DNA of 64,000 nucleotides from Cryptomeria japonica (GCF_030272615.1 NC_081406.1:247499218-247563217); one strand, 5' to 3'. Shown: positions 21,422 to 33,570, counted from the stretch's first letter. Program-made: numbers and translations. The notes: generated from the letters alone by a model not told the origin.

Positions 21422-24072
21422 TGTAATGACACCAAAATATAATGGTGGGTGAAAAATGTGTGAATGAGAGTGTTGGCATTTGCATGAAGATTGCATTAAT
21501 GAAATGTTATATTGTCATTGATGTCAATTAACTGGTAATGATGTTGTTATAATGTTGTTTTGTAACCGGTATGTAGAGATAGTGAAGGGAACTGCGACCG
21601 GTAGGTGAGTTTGTGGAGGAAACTGACATTGCTATGTAATGGAGAGGTGAATCGGTAAACCCTACCTGTTGATATGATAAACCCTAACCGATGAAGTTTA
21701 GTGAATTGGTTGTATTGGTTTATGATTTGATGATGGGTGGTAATGATTATGACACGTATGCATGTTGTATGAGAAGAGTTTCAAATGGTTTTTGGCACGT
21801 AGAGATAACAGTTTTTATCTTGGGAATGAGAAAGTTCATTGCATGTAATGTAAACCACGTGATGAGTTACAGAGTTCGATGAAGCAGTGATCAAGGAGTG
21901 GTCAAGGTTATCTTGAATGATGTGCAGTTATTGTTATGTAATCCAATGGTCATACTTGAACCGATTTGTTTGTAATCTCTATAAGAGAATTAGGTTTGTA
22001 ATGTGTTACCAACCTATTGTTTTGTTTATAAGGTCGATGAGTTGTTTTGTTGAAGAGTTGGCAATTTGGAGTTGAGAGTGAGAGTATTGTTGCCAAACCA
22101 GATGATGTATCTGTAGTATGTGTAAAGGCATATAGGAGCATGAAAAGAATATGAACAAGCAAGTGTGGTGCTATTTAAACAGATCAACAAACCCCTTTTG
22201 TTTTCTAACAATTACAACAGTCAAATCCCCTAACCGGGTAAGCTCTAACAAGCTTAGTGTTATTCAAATCCTCTAACCAGGTGGTCCATTAGCTTGGATT
22301 TCAGATCCTCTACCGAGGTTACTCCTTACAGTCTATTTCTTCTAATAAGGCATTATAGTCAATCCCTTAACAGGGTGGTCCCTAACATGATATGTTCTTA
22401 ACAATACTTATTGTAAAGCTTTAACAGGCTTGGCTCCTAACAGGGCGAACTTCAAAAGAGTTCAGAATAGTTGTGGGTATTCATCCCCACCGTGGTTTTT
22501 CCAATTTGGGTTTCCATGTCAAAAAATATTGTTTCAAGTGGTGAATATTTTTGTGGTTATGTTAACTATGGTTGAGTTGCATAATTGCTAAATCCACTTG
22601 GGTATATTATGTTAACCAACAACAATCTAAAATGAGGTTTTAACTTATGTCAGTAAAGTATTTGAATGATTTAGTTAAATGGTTTGAGAGTTTTAGAGAT
22701 GTTTTACTGTTAGTCTATTATAACAGTCAACTAGTTTACTTATTGCATTTGAAGTTCAGTGTTTAAACTTGTCAGTTTAGAGTTTACATTGAGAAGTTGT
22801 TTTTGAGATTGGTGAAATTTTATATAAGATTTTTATCTACTGATTCACCCCCCCCTCTCAGTAGTTGACCAAATCCTTATTCTTTCATTATACCATAAGA
22901 GGGATCAAGAGGAAAGCTACCCTTTCTTTCCAAGGAGAGATGAGAGTTTCACAACGGATTTCCCTTCAAACACTTTTCACGCATTACATTAGCAGAGGGG
23001 GGGAATATTCACTAGATTCAACCTCCAAAGAAGAAGATATAATTCTGAATGAAATGAGAATGATAAGTTAATCCCCTCCTCTACTTGGAATGGAAAGGAA
23101 TTGATTTAATTATGTATAGAGACTAAGTGCAAAAGTGACAAAGAACTGATTATAACTTGAGATTGAAGCATGGGATGAAGTTGTGTGCCTAGATCTGGCA
23201 ATAATATGTCGAGACGAAACTGTCCTGTGAATTTGAGGAAAATTTGCCCGAACCATGGCAAAATCCGCGAAATGAAAAGGGTTTTTCTGCCTCTACAAAT
23301 GGAGTCCAAATCTGAAAGTACAACTGCGCACCTACAACCTATACACTCAAAAGAGAGGAAAAGGGGTTAGGATTGGGGGTTTACCTTCAGGTAAAACCCC
23401 AGTTTTGGAATTAACCAAGTAATGAAAGAAATTACTTGCAAGTAAATGTAAATGGAAGACTGAAATGTAAATCACCTCAAGGGAGGTTGTGATAGAAATG
23501 TTGATAGAAATGCTTGTATGAAGTTGAATGTTGAAATGGATATCCTCTTCAATTGTTGAATCCTTGACTTGAATGCGACACATAGCCTTGAAGGGAGACT
23601 TGAGATGCTTAATGCTTGAAAAGGACTCTTGAATGCTTGAATTCTATAGAATTCTTGATCACCAATTTTCACCTTATTGAACTTCTCCCCCCAAAATGAG
23701 AGGTCAAATGCAACTTTTATACTTGTCAATTAGGGTTAATGAAACCGATTTTCATCACAGGTGGACATCAAGGAAGTTTTCCTTCTCACTGCACAAGCTT
23801 CTATGCAAACTTAGGAAAGGTCCTGCCCCAAAATAGGGTAGGGAAAAGGGTGCTATGCCCCTATCTTATGGGGGATAGGGGCACCATGCCCCTATCCTGC
23901 CCTTTTCTCTAGGGTAGAGTGTAGACAATGTAGTGCAATGGGCAAGGGAGAAGCAATTTTTCAGGGGTTGAGCAGTCTCCGGTCTCCAATTATTCTAGAG
24001 GATTTGATTTCGCATGTGTGAGCATCTCAATGTGGTCTAAAATTGCTAGGGTTGCAAATTTATGATATTACA
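21422..24072 (-). repeat. Left (3') LTR of the gypsy-type element, with a nested solo LTR
   Basis: Matches 29390-30562 in two blocks: 21422-21470 and about 22899-24072 (ATCAAGAGGAAAG, then ACCCTTT...GAGAGATGAGAGTTTCAC onwards). The interruption is a solo LTR (21471 to about 22898). The net LTR length is about 1.2 kb. The end TGATATTACA at 24063-24072 corresponds to TGGCAGTACA at 30553-30562. Confidence 0.85.
21471..22898 (+). repeat. Solo Ty1/copia LTR nested in the gypsy LTR
   Basis: Starts TGTTGGCATTTGCATG right after GAATGAGAG, and interrupts sequence that is continuous in the sister LTR at 29390. It contains ACCGGTATG motifs, TTAACAGGGTGG-type repeats at 22190-22440, the CCCACCGTGGTTTTTCC module at about 22475-22520 and a CACCCCCCCCTCTCAGTAG tail. 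The right end is uncertain. With GAGAG (21466-21470) and GAGGG (22899-22903) as an imperfect duplication, it ends at about 22898, but a canonical CA end would lie a few bases earlier (22895). Confidence 0.8.
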
Positions 24073-25339
24073 TTTATCCCACACTTTACCGAGAGTATGA
24101 GCACGCCAATACTATTGGTAAATTATAAGGAAAGAAGATTGAAAGGAATTTTACCACGTCAAGGAGGCAAGATGCGCTAAGCCCCTAGTAGAATTAGGAT
24201 CTTACAACTTCAATTGACAAAGTAAAAGGGAAGATCGAGAAAGGGAAAACCATGACTGCAAGTGGCAAAGTTCCCCTCACTATGCATCATGAAAGAAAGG
24301 ATACCCAAGATTACAAAGCGAAACAAAGTACACTAAATAACTCTAAGTATCAAGAAGGAAAATATGAACGGAGTGTATGCCCCCACGTTAAAGCAATCGT
24401 GTGTGCCTTATTGGGAGTGATTTCTTTAAGGTAGGATACACCCAAGAGAGAGAGAAGAGAGGAAGCATGCTATCGCAAGTATTTATCCTGCAATTAAAGA
24501 ATAATCCCAAGGATAATGAACACAAAACACGAGGTAGTTTTGCTTTCCTCGGGGTCAGTATTTATGTATGATAACTCATGTATATCATATATGTATATGC
24601 ATATAATAATCGTCATTCCCCAAAGAAGGACACTACCTTGGAAAAAAAGGAAGAGAGTCTGTCTTTCAAGTCAACATGAAAGAGACCAAGAAAATATCTC
24701 AATCCTTTGCATCATCCTCAAGGAGGCATTGAGGAAAAAATAGAAGAACAGGGATACACATAGAAGAATTGTCACAAAAGAGCATGAAAGAAGAGAGAGA
24801 GAAGATCTACAGTGCTAATATTGCTAATATAGCATGACATCCGCCTCTCGATCTTGTTGATCACTATTTTTGGAAGGCAAGAAACATGCCAGAGGAGTGA
24901 TATCGAGCACAATAGATGGAGCTATCACAAGATCCAAACAAGAACTATGGTCATGTTGTAAGTCACCTTGTTCGACTCTAGGAGCTAGGATTGGGGTTTG
25001 TGAAAATTCAGTTGATAAATGCTTGTCCACATCAACATATTCAAAGTTATGATAAAGAGGAGAAAGAGCACGAATAGGAGTAAAACCATCACATGTTTTG
25101 TGAAACTTATGATTTGGAGATGTCGGCTAAACATCTTGCTTAGGAGAAAAGGGAATCATGTCAACTGTTGGAGTTCTAGGAGATTGAATAGTTTGAGGGA
25201 TGGCTTCATGAGCTCAAACACGATGTCTTCATCGATGTTCTCTCGCACAATGATTTTGTTGAGTCCTAGTGGAAATCTTGGAATAAGGATGATCATTTAG
25301 CGAAGGAGGAATATTCTTGTCTTTGATAGTTGAAGATTT
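24073..25339 (-). other. Gypsy-type element interior, 3' side, no pol genes
   Basis: This is where reverse transcriptase and integrase of a full gypsy element would be expected. No RT (YxDD), RNase H or DDE integrase motif was seen in either strand. The reverse frame of the gag-protease reading still shows proline-rich, protein-like sequence to about 25050. The rest (24073-25000) looks non-coding. Confidence 0.5.
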
Positions 25340-28163
25340 AGGTTGAGGTATTTTAGGTTGAATAAGGGGAGAAGAAGGCCTCTTATGTCAAAAAGAGGAA
25401 GGAGGTAGAACTACCCCATATAAAGGAGGAATGTTAGGTGTAGGAAGAAGACCAAGTCCATCATGAGGAGCAGGTATAGGTCTAACCTTAGGAAGAATAT
25501 TGTTGTTCTTCTTAGGAGAAGGTATAATCACATCCATAGGAATAGGTTGATGATATTCCTTAGGAGGGAGATTAGTTCTATCCATGAGGGTAAGAACTTC
25601 ATCTTCAAGTATGATAGGAATGTCAAGTGTTGGGAATCTAGGATGACTTAAGGATAATATCATATCTTTCTTTCATTTTTTATAAGATTGAAAAAGAGCA
25701 TTGCTCCTTGATGGAAGAGATTTAAATTGCTTAGGCCAAAAGAAATCAATAGGAACACTAGGGCTTCTTTTGGATGGATGTAATAAGCTATGGTTCACGG
25801 TTTAGATTTCTCAATTGTGAGGAAATTTTAAACACTTATGGATTGGAGAAGTAATAGACTTCATGGAAGATAGCTAAGGATAGCCCAACTTCATACAAAA
25901 TTGCTTGGAAGAGGGTATGATAACAAAATCAAAATCCATGGATTTAGTATGAACCTCAACATGAAGGGTGATAGAGCCAATGGTAGGAAAAGAGAAGCCA
26001 TCAAATAACTTCACAACTACATTAGAAGCATCATATATTGGTTTATGCAATCGTAAAGTGAAAGGATACTCCTCAGTGATGATGTTAACCACACAAGAGG
26101 GATCAATAAGAACACCATGACAAGGGATATCCTTAACCTTCACAACTATGTATAAAGGGCCATCAGGTGCTGTAATGGTCTCACTAGGGTCAAATCTAAT
26201 ACAAGAATCCTTAAGCATATCTTGTTTTTCTACCATATTTACCAAGTTCAGAGCCATAGAGGTGAATTCCTCATAAGAGAAAGAAGTAGGCACAATCTCA
26301 ATCACATTAGAGGTATGAGAAGGTAAGGGATTAGTGAAAATCTTGAGGTTTTGATTAGGAGGAGCTAATGATTTATTCCCTTTATCATTCACACCTGCCA
26401 CAAATATAGTATTATTATCAATCAAATCTTGAATCTTATTTTTGAATGCGAAACATTTCTCAGTATCATGACCAAGCTGACAATGAATTTGAAAAAATAA
26501 ATTATTATCAAAATAAGGGGATGCAAGTTTAGAAGGATCAACTAGTTTTATAGGAGGAAGTTTGATAACATTTCTTTGCAACAACTAGGGCATAATACTA
26601 TGTAAAGATTCATTCAAAGGAGTAAAATGTCTTTCAATTTGGAAAAAATTAGAAATAGGAGGCACACCTGTTGTAGCATTCACATTGTTGTTGTTGATTG
26701 TATCATTGAACTTGATGAAGCTTTTTGTTGGTTTGAACTTCGCAAACAATTGTTGAACAATCACCCCGTTTTCACTTGGAGCCATAGGAGTAGATTGCTC
26801 CATCCGACTCACAACCAGTTGATAATTGTGGAGTGTTGTGCACAAGTGCGGAAAGGAAGTAAACTCAGACAAAAGAATCTTTTCCTTGATATTTTTTTGC
26901 AAATTAGAAATAAAAATTTGTTGAATATCATTATCAGGTACATGAAAAGAAATTTGAGCACACAAATGCTTATATCTACCAATGAAATCAGTCACTTTTT
27001 CTTTAACACCTTGTTTACAATGCATTAAATCAGTTGAAGTGATTTTAGGACCAATTTTGTTTTGAAATTGTTGGATGAAAGCATTTTCCAGCTATTGAAA
27101 AGAAGTGATAGAATAAGAAGGCAAAGAGAAATACCATTGTAAAGCCTTTTCTCTTAGTATTCTTGTAAACAATTTTGCAAGCAATCTTTGATCATAAGCA
27201 AAATCAGTACACAAGTTTTGGAATATTTTGACATGCGTAAGAGGATCACCTTTTCCATTATAGAGTTCTAATTGAAGGACCTCAACATGTTTAGGTGGCA
27301 TGGCTTTAACAATATCAAGAGAAAGTGGGCTCGCAACATCAAAGGTGGGCACACTAATCTTGGATTGACTCATAGAAGCAATTTATTGTTGTAAGGAAGA
27401 CATGGTTTGAGCAAGACTATTAATTGTCTCTTCGGTAGAAGAATTGATGTTAGAAATTGTTGATTGAGAAGGTGGTGTGATGTTATTGAAAGAAGGCATG
27501 GACCGAGAATAAGGTGGTGGGACATTATGATAAGTAGGCATAGGTGATGATTGGGTAGGAAAAGGGACACTTAAAGGAGGAACAAAGTTGTTAAAGGAAT
27601 TGCCCCCTTGTGTCACGTTGATTGATTGAGGGATAATAAGAACACTTATTAAAGACATAGGTAAAGATGAAGGATTTAATGAAAAAGAGGGATTGCACCC
27701 ATGACTAGTTGTTGTAGAGATGACATTTTGAGTTGAAGTAACCATGATGTTGGAGGTAAAAGTAGGAATACTAGTCATAAATAGTCAAAGGAATAAAAGG
27801 ATTGACTTGTGTTGAAGGTTGTGAATAACCTAGGGTTTCAACACAACTCTTGATAGGCATGACATTAGAATCAACAATATGTGCAATGCCATGCAATGCA
27901 TCAATTCCATTCTTATCACTTTGAATCATGCATTTAAGGCCTGTAATTAATGGAAGAGATTCACTATTAGGGTATTCTTGGGACATCTAGTATTGAAAGT
28001 TATAAAATTGATTGTCCAATTTTGAAAGTTGATCTATAGAAACTATAGTCAAAGCTTCTTCATTTTCATCATGGGATTCATCAATTGGATAGATAGGGAC
28101 ATGATTAGGATGGGAAGCATTAGCATTATCCTCATTAAAGAAGTCACCCAAATTAGGCTCCAT
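25340..28163 (-). pseudogene. Gypsy-type gag and aspartic protease relic
   Basis: The reverse-strand start ATG is at 28163 (MEPNLGDFFNED). One frame runs to about 27775 with a stop near 27989. After a frameshift, a single frame runs from 27778 to about 25340 with stops at 27383-27385, 27092-27094, 26585-26587, 25874-25876 and a few more near 25800 and 25665. The gag core (27373-26590) has YNGKGDPLTHVKIFQ and REKALQWYFSLP, typical of Retrotrans_gag. A knuckle-like CQLGHDTEKCFAFK lies at about 26490-26450. The retropepsin-like part has GVLIDPSCVVNII (about 26120), where D-S/T-G has become D-P-S, and GYPWL-like GYP at its end. A proline-rich tail with PMDVIIPSPKK follows. An older host of packaging and protease functions, now dead. 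Confidence 0.8.
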
Positions 28164-29389
28164 CTCCTCGATAATTAAACCTTGGGAGACCTTAATTCTA
28201 ATACTTCATCTAAAGAGGATAGTGTAGGTAGGACAAATAGTGGTGAAACTCATGCACTAGAGGGAAAATTTGAATTTTGAATTTTGAATTTTGAATTATT
28301 GGAACAAAGCTTACAAAATTGAGTAATGCAAAATTTAAGAAAATATTGATTAAAAAAATTGAACTTTGTTGGAAGAAGAGGATGACACAATTTCCAAAAA
28401 AGAAAGGAAATTGAAATTTTAAAATTAGGGCCAAGGGAATACCACTTAATTTTAAAATTAGAATCTTTAAAATTAGGGCAGACTATAATTAACCTCTTAA
28501 TTTTAAAAAATTTCTTGAAATTTGAAAATGTTGAATTTTGGAGGAATTTTCAATTCTAGAGGGATAAAAAATCAACAAAATTAGCCAATCTTTTGGATTT
28601 AAGTTATTAAATACAGTCATAATAGTCTCCCAAAATTTTGGGAAAAAAGATGAGGACCGTGGTGGGAATGCACATGGTCCGACCAATTTTTTTTGAAATT
28701 TTCAAGGATGAATATTACGATGATTTAAAAGCTAACCCCCAAAAAATGGCGAATTTTACGATTTCTAGATGGGAGAAATTAAGGTTCAAATGGAAAAATA
28801 GGACCCTATTAGGGTTTTGAAGAAAAAGAGGAATTGAATTGCAAATTGGAGAAAGATCAAACCTAATGGATAGGGACACCTTGGAAAATGTTTAGAAATC
28901 TGAATTTGAATGAAACTGATTGAAATTTGCACAAAATCCAATTAAATTTGAAAATGAGGATTTTATGACCTAACCACTTAATTTTGAAATTTGAATTTTG
29001 GGAAAAAGGAGAGAAATTGAAAATTTGATTTGTAGGAATGAAAACATGTTTGAGAACAATCACAAATCTGAAAACTAAATGGAAATCCAAATTTTGCACA
29101 AGTTCAAGATGATTTTTGAAAATTAGGGTTTTAACAAGTAACCACTTAATTTTGTAAATTTGATTTGCAAATTGAACGAGACAATGAGGAAACTGAATTT
29201 GATAAACAAAATAATTTTTAGATCTAAGATAACCACAAGCAATTTTTATAAATCACAAGTTCAATTTTAATAAAAAAACTAGGGGTTTTAATGATTTAAC
29301 CACTAAGTTTGTAGAAAATTTAAACTTGCAAATGAAAAATATGCAATTTTGTTCAAAGGAAATCATGCAAGACGTCCGGTTCACCAAAA
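28164..29389 (-). other. Gypsy-type element leader with candidate primer site
   Basis: Read on the reverse strand, this lies between the 5' LTR (right copy) and gag. It is very AT-rich and full of AATTTTGAATTTTGAA-like runs (28260-28300) and ACTTAATTTT(A/G)AAA repeats (about 28445, 28490, 28975, 29140). Next to the LTR, at about 29372-29389, the reverse strand reads TTTTGGTGAACCGGACGTC, a plausible tRNA primer site beginning TGG. The tRNA was not assigned. Confidence 0.55.
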
Positions 29390-30562
29390 TGTAATGGCAC
29401 CAAAATGTAATGGTTGATGAAAAATCTGTGAATGAGAGATCAAGAGGAAAGATACCCTTTTTCTCCAAGGAGAGATGAGAGTTTCACTATGGATTTCCCT
29501 TCAAACACTTTTCACGCATTACATTGGAAGTGGGCTAGAAAATTCACTAGATTCAACCTCCAAAGAAGAAGATAGAATTCTGAATGAAATGAGAATGATA
29601 AGTTAATCCCCTCCTCTACTTGGAATGGAAAGGAATTAATTGAATTATGTATAGAGACTAAGTGCAAAAGTGACAAAGAATTGATTATAACTTGAAATCG
29701 AAGCATGGGATGAAGCTGTGCACTTGGATCTGGTAGTAATATGTCGAGACGAAGCCTCCCTATGAATTTGAGGAAAAGTTGCCCAGACCGTGGCGAAAGT
29801 ATACATGGTCCTCCGAAAAATCCACAAAACGAAAAGGGTTTTTCTGCCTCTGTAAATGGAGTCTAAATCCGAAAGTACAGCTACGCACCTGGAACCTCCA
29901 CACAGAAAAGAGAGGAAAAGGGGTTAGGATTGGGGGTTTTCCTTTAGGTCAAACCCCAGTTTTGGAATTAACCAGGTAATGAAAGAAAGTACTTGCAAGT
30001 AAATGTAAATGGAAGACTGAAATGTAAATCACCTCAAGGGAGGTTGTGATAGAAATTTTGATAGAAATACTTGTATGAAGTTTAATGTTGAAATGGATGT
30101 CCTCTTTAATGGCTGAATCCTTGACTTGAGATGATCAATGCTTGAAAGGGATGCTTGAATGATTGAATTCTCTAGAACGCTTGATCGCCAATTTTCACCT
30201 TATTGAACTCCCCCCCCAAAATGAGAGAGCAAATGCAAATTTTATACTTGTCAATTAGGGTTAATGAAACTGATTTTTGTCACAGGCCGACATCAGGGAA
30301 GTTTTCCCACTCACTGCTCAACCTTCTATGCAAACTTAGGAAAGGTCTTGCCCCAAAATAGTGTAGGGACAGGGGTGCCACGCCCTTGTCCTGCCCTTTT
30401 CTCTAGGGAAGAGTGTAGACAAGGTGGTGCAAAGGGTAAGGGTTGAGCAATTTTTAGGGGTGCAGTCTCCGGTCTTCGTTCAGGCTAGAGGATTCTATTC
30501 CGCATGCGTAAGGACCCTAATGTGGTAAAAAATTACTAGGGTTGCAATTTTATGGCAGTACA
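29390..30562 (-). repeat. Right (5') LTR of the gypsy-type element
   Basis: 1,173 bp, uninterrupted copy of the repeat at 21422-24072. It starts TGTAATGGCACC and ends GGCAGTACA. It contains GAGAGATGAGAGTTTCAC (about 29470), a segment CCAGTTTTGGAATTAACCA (about 29955) and a CCCCAAAATGAGAG block near 30213, all shared with the left copy. Many substitutions separate the two copies, so the insertion is old. Confidence 0.88.
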
Positions 30563-30873
30563 GTTACAATGAGGCTAGGTTTCAGAATAAGGATAGGGTA
30601 CTTACTAAGTCTCTCAGGAGACTCATATATCATAATGTTGCTTCACAGGTAATGCTAATTATGAAGATCTCAGAAGAGATGTTTGATAGATTCCTAGATG
30701 AAGGCTTTGTCCAGGTTTGCATATCTGAACTTTCATATGGCCATGAATGGTCCAAGTACATTAATGACCGATCTGAATTCACCTCATCTTTGGGTACCAC
30801 CATGAGGGAAATATATGACTACAAAATACCAACACAACAACAACCCTATGCTGCTACTCCCATCATTTCCTAG
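30563..30873 (+). pseudogene. LINE ORF2 relic, C-terminal part
   Basis: Continues the LINE reading after the gypsy insertion: NEARFQNKDRVLTKSLRRLI, then ISEEMFDRFLDEGFVQVC, ending in PYAATPIIS and a TAG at 30871. The frame is open throughout. This is the tail beyond zf-RVT in plant L1 ORF2. On its own it would look like an orphan 73-residue protein starting at 30652. Confidence 0.8.
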
Positions 30874-31175
30874 GAAGCCAAGACTGCAATCTGTATGGAA
30901 GGTCCTCTAGGATGGACAACATGGCTTGATAACTGAAGAGTATAGTCATTCACTAGTCCTTTTTTTGATGTCATTTATTACATATTGCAACATATGTATC
31001 TCTTAGATTGCAAATCTTATGATGTACAGGATATAGTATGTAATTTTTGTTAATACTCTTTACTCACTTGTACGTGATGTTGCAATGTGGCTCATAACTT
31101 AAAAGTCTTGATAATCAGGATTTATGTAGACTTATATCTATAATGTTTCATACTCTATATTTAATATAAAAAAAG
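30874..31175 (+). other. LINE 3' untranslated region and A-tail
   Basis: About 300 bp of AT-rich non-coding sequence ending ATATAAAAAAAG at 31164-31175, directly followed by the right target duplication GCTTTGATTGA (31176-31186). Confidence 0.75.
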
Positions 31176-31799
31176 GCTTTGATTGATATATTATATGTAC
31201 AGTACCTTTCTTATATAGGCAAAAGGCAAGATAATTGAGAGCACAAAAAATGACATGTGTTTTAATCATATGCGAAGGTAGGTACAACAACCATGATGCA
31301 AATATCAATGCACTTAGGAAATATGAAATACAACTAATAAAATATGTTGATTACCTAAGTTGGACTTAAGTAAACATAGATGGACTAAAACTATTTACTC
31401 TAATGTCCCCCTTAAGTGCAACTTAGGGAGAAAAATTATGATGTGAGACTATCATGCAAATGCAATAAATGAGTCCTAATAACTAGGCCATGTTAGGTAA
31501 CCATGCACAACTAATCTTTTACAAACAAAGAAAAGTAAAAAATCATGTGAGACAAAAATCCTCTCGAAAAAAGAGATAATGTAAATAAATATGAGTGATG
31601 TATGGAGATATCAACATCACTACCCCAAAAAACTATTACCATTTCAAAGATACAAATGGTATTCCATCATAAGAGAGAAAGCTAGACTATGTATCCCCCC
31701 ATAATGAATAATCTCTTGTAAGAATGGTAAGTGTTTGAGGATGATTTCATGAATACAAACAACTTGTCTCCCATAGGAAGAAATAAACCCATGTAGAAA

Positions 31800-31900
31800 T
31801 ACTATTGAATAGACTGAAATACTGAGGGGGGGGGGGGGGGGGGGGGTGTGGTGAATTAGTATTCCAAAAATAAAACACTCTCTGATAATTTGAAACTTAT
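31800..31900 (-). repeat. Reverse-strand LTR terminus relic with expanded G-tract
   Basis: TGAAATACTGA, then 21 consecutive G (31826-31846), then TGTGGTGAATTAGTATTCCAAAAAT. The same arrangement with seven G occurs at 34516-34555 (TGAATACTAAGA, G-run, GTGAATTAGTATGCCAAAAAT). It is therefore the 3' end of a copia LTR on the reverse strand whose C-tract has expanded. The rest of the LTR is not recognisable. Confidence 0.6.
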
Positions 31901-32320
31901 CTTAGATATTCTTAGCATGAAGTGAATTAAGAAATTGGAAAAAAAAAACATAACAGACACATCCATAAGAGAGACTATCACGACCCATTTGAGACTAAGT
32001 TATTTAGTTAGGCATTGATATTATTTGACATTATGATGTTTAATGACACTATTTTTGACATTATAATGCTAGATTACATTAATTATATTTGATTCTTAAT
32101 GACATTATGTTAATGTGATGTTTATTGATCATGCTAGTTGATATTATTGATGACATTTAATGGTAATTATGTGATGATGTTAATAAAAAAATTATATGAC
32201 GATCTGACAACTTGGTTGAGCGTGAGGTGTATACAAGGACAACCATCAAATATGGACATATGACCGAGGAGGGGTCTCCTTGCTTGTTGGCAATAACCTA
32301 GGGAGTGTGGCATGTGCATT

Positions 32321-32345
32321 CACACACACACACACACACACACAC
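32321..32345. repeat. (CA)12 microsatellite
   Basis: Uninterrupted CA dinucleotides for 25 bp. Confidence 0.97.
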
Positions 32346-33570
32346 GTAATAATTAAACAAATTAGTTAAATAATAAAATCAATTTAAGAAGTCGATAATA
32401 AATAACATTATGATATAATTGAAGCATAAAATATTTAAATTAAAATGTTAAATAAGTAATTATAAGTGAATGAATTTAAAATATTAATTTAATGACTTAA
32501 TGTTAAAATTTAAATTAAACATGTTAAAAATTAACACATGATTTTTGAATGGGAAGTAGAATCGAACTCTGTGTAACTTCATGTCAACTCTCAATTCGCT
32601 CTTCTCGACTTGCTAATCAATCTAATCCAACTCTTGATCAACTTCCTTAACTGACAAATCTATTTGAGTTTTCTCCACATCCACTACCAATCACTCCTAA
32701 ATTTATTCAATTTAGATCCACTCTTTGAGGATTGAACTCACAGCCAAAAAGAGTATAAAAACTCAAGGAAATATCAAATTTGAACACACTTCTCTGCAAT
32801 CATATCGATTCTCTACTATCACCTCCTCTATTTTTTTTTCATTCCAATTTATTGGTCTACAAGTAGGGCAATTATTGGGCTGTATAGGAGATGTGGAGTT
32901 TGATTGTTGATTCCCTACTGGAAAAAGTTGCCATCCTTCTCTTATTCTTCCTCAACCTCTATGCAAACCTGCAGATCCTCTTTAACCTGCACATCAATTT
33001 GGCTGGGCGATTTGGAAAGGATCGATCTCTACATCTTCTCCTCTCTCATCTCCATGTTGACTAGGCTGCCATTATTTCTTTTGGAAAGGCAGAGAGTTCG
33101 ATTTGGTTTATTTTTTTTATTGACCTTCTTATTTCTCTTATCTGCAAGTTAACATATGCCGAATTACTTGATTTTTATGAAAGGTTTTTATTGTTGGTGG
33201 AGACTAACATGCTAATTGTGGAATTGATCGGTAGTTTTTCTTCTCTCCTAGTTGCCTTTGCAATTTAGTTGAAATGATCTATGATTACCACACCCCCTCC
33301 CTTTTCATTTCTGCAAAATTTATGACGATTAGGATTTGCAATGGGTCTAAGGTATTATTTGCTTATTTGTTTTCCTTGCTAATTGGGCACAACCGATTGT
33401 GGTAAGAGAAAATTTTCCTACCCTCCTCTTACTCTTTCTTTCCTCTCTGATTAAACTTCAAATTTATTTTTCTCCTCTGTTTATTAAATTTCACTTCCTA
33501 CACAACTCTACAGTTGGTTTTTGATTTATTATATATATTCAATCGATTATTGATTTAATAATGACAATAC

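Larger units (their letters stand above)
21422..30562 (-). mobile_element. Ty3/gypsy-type gag-protease-only element (TR-GAG-like), reverse strand
   Basis: Two long direct repeats (21422-24072 and 29390-30562), both TGTAATG...(A/G)TTACA-like to TACA at their ends, bound a 5.3-kb interior. The flanking 5 bp are ATTAC (21417-21421) and GTTAC (30563-30567), a target duplication with one mismatch. The surrounding LINE reading frame rejoins exactly at this point. The interior encodes, on the reverse strand, gag with a gypsy-type zinc-knuckle relic and a retropepsin-like domain, but no reverse transcriptase, RNase H or integrase was found in the remaining 1.3 kb. Such non-autonomous plant elements have been described as TR-GAG. 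Without the solo LTR nested in the left LTR the element is about 7.7 kb. Confidence 0.85.
8654..31175 (+). mobile_element. LINE-1-like retrotransposon, about 6.3 kb net, split by two LTR elements
   Basis: The element lies between 11-bp direct repeats GCTTTGATTGA at 8643-8653 and 31176-31186, with a short A-run (31168-31174) before the right copy, as expected for target-primed LINE insertion. It contains a decayed ORF1 (DUF4283-like part plus a degenerate zinc knuckle) and a decayed ORF2 (endonuclease, reverse transcriptase, zf-RVT). ORF2 is interrupted at 12303-12307 by the copia element 12308-19364 and at 21417-21421 by the gypsy-type element 21422-30562. The host reading continues logically across both: PITLLNISYK follows on from the first break, and ILWIIWKYY continues into NEARFQNKD after the second. 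Subtracting both insertions and their duplications leaves about 6,314 bp, a normal plant L1 length, so the original insertion was probably full length. Confidence 0.85.

Noticed and set aside
24252-24743. Forward frames at 24252-24434 and 24516-24743
   Set aside because: No motif, located in the non-coding part of the gypsy-type element, opposite in strand to its genes.
26627-27028. Forward 133-codon frame
   Set aside because: Antisense shadow of the gypsy-type gag, whose reverse frame carries recognisable gag motifs.
30652-30873. Stand-alone 73-residue protein
   Set aside because: It is the C-terminal tail of LINE ORF2, exposed by the gypsy insertion.
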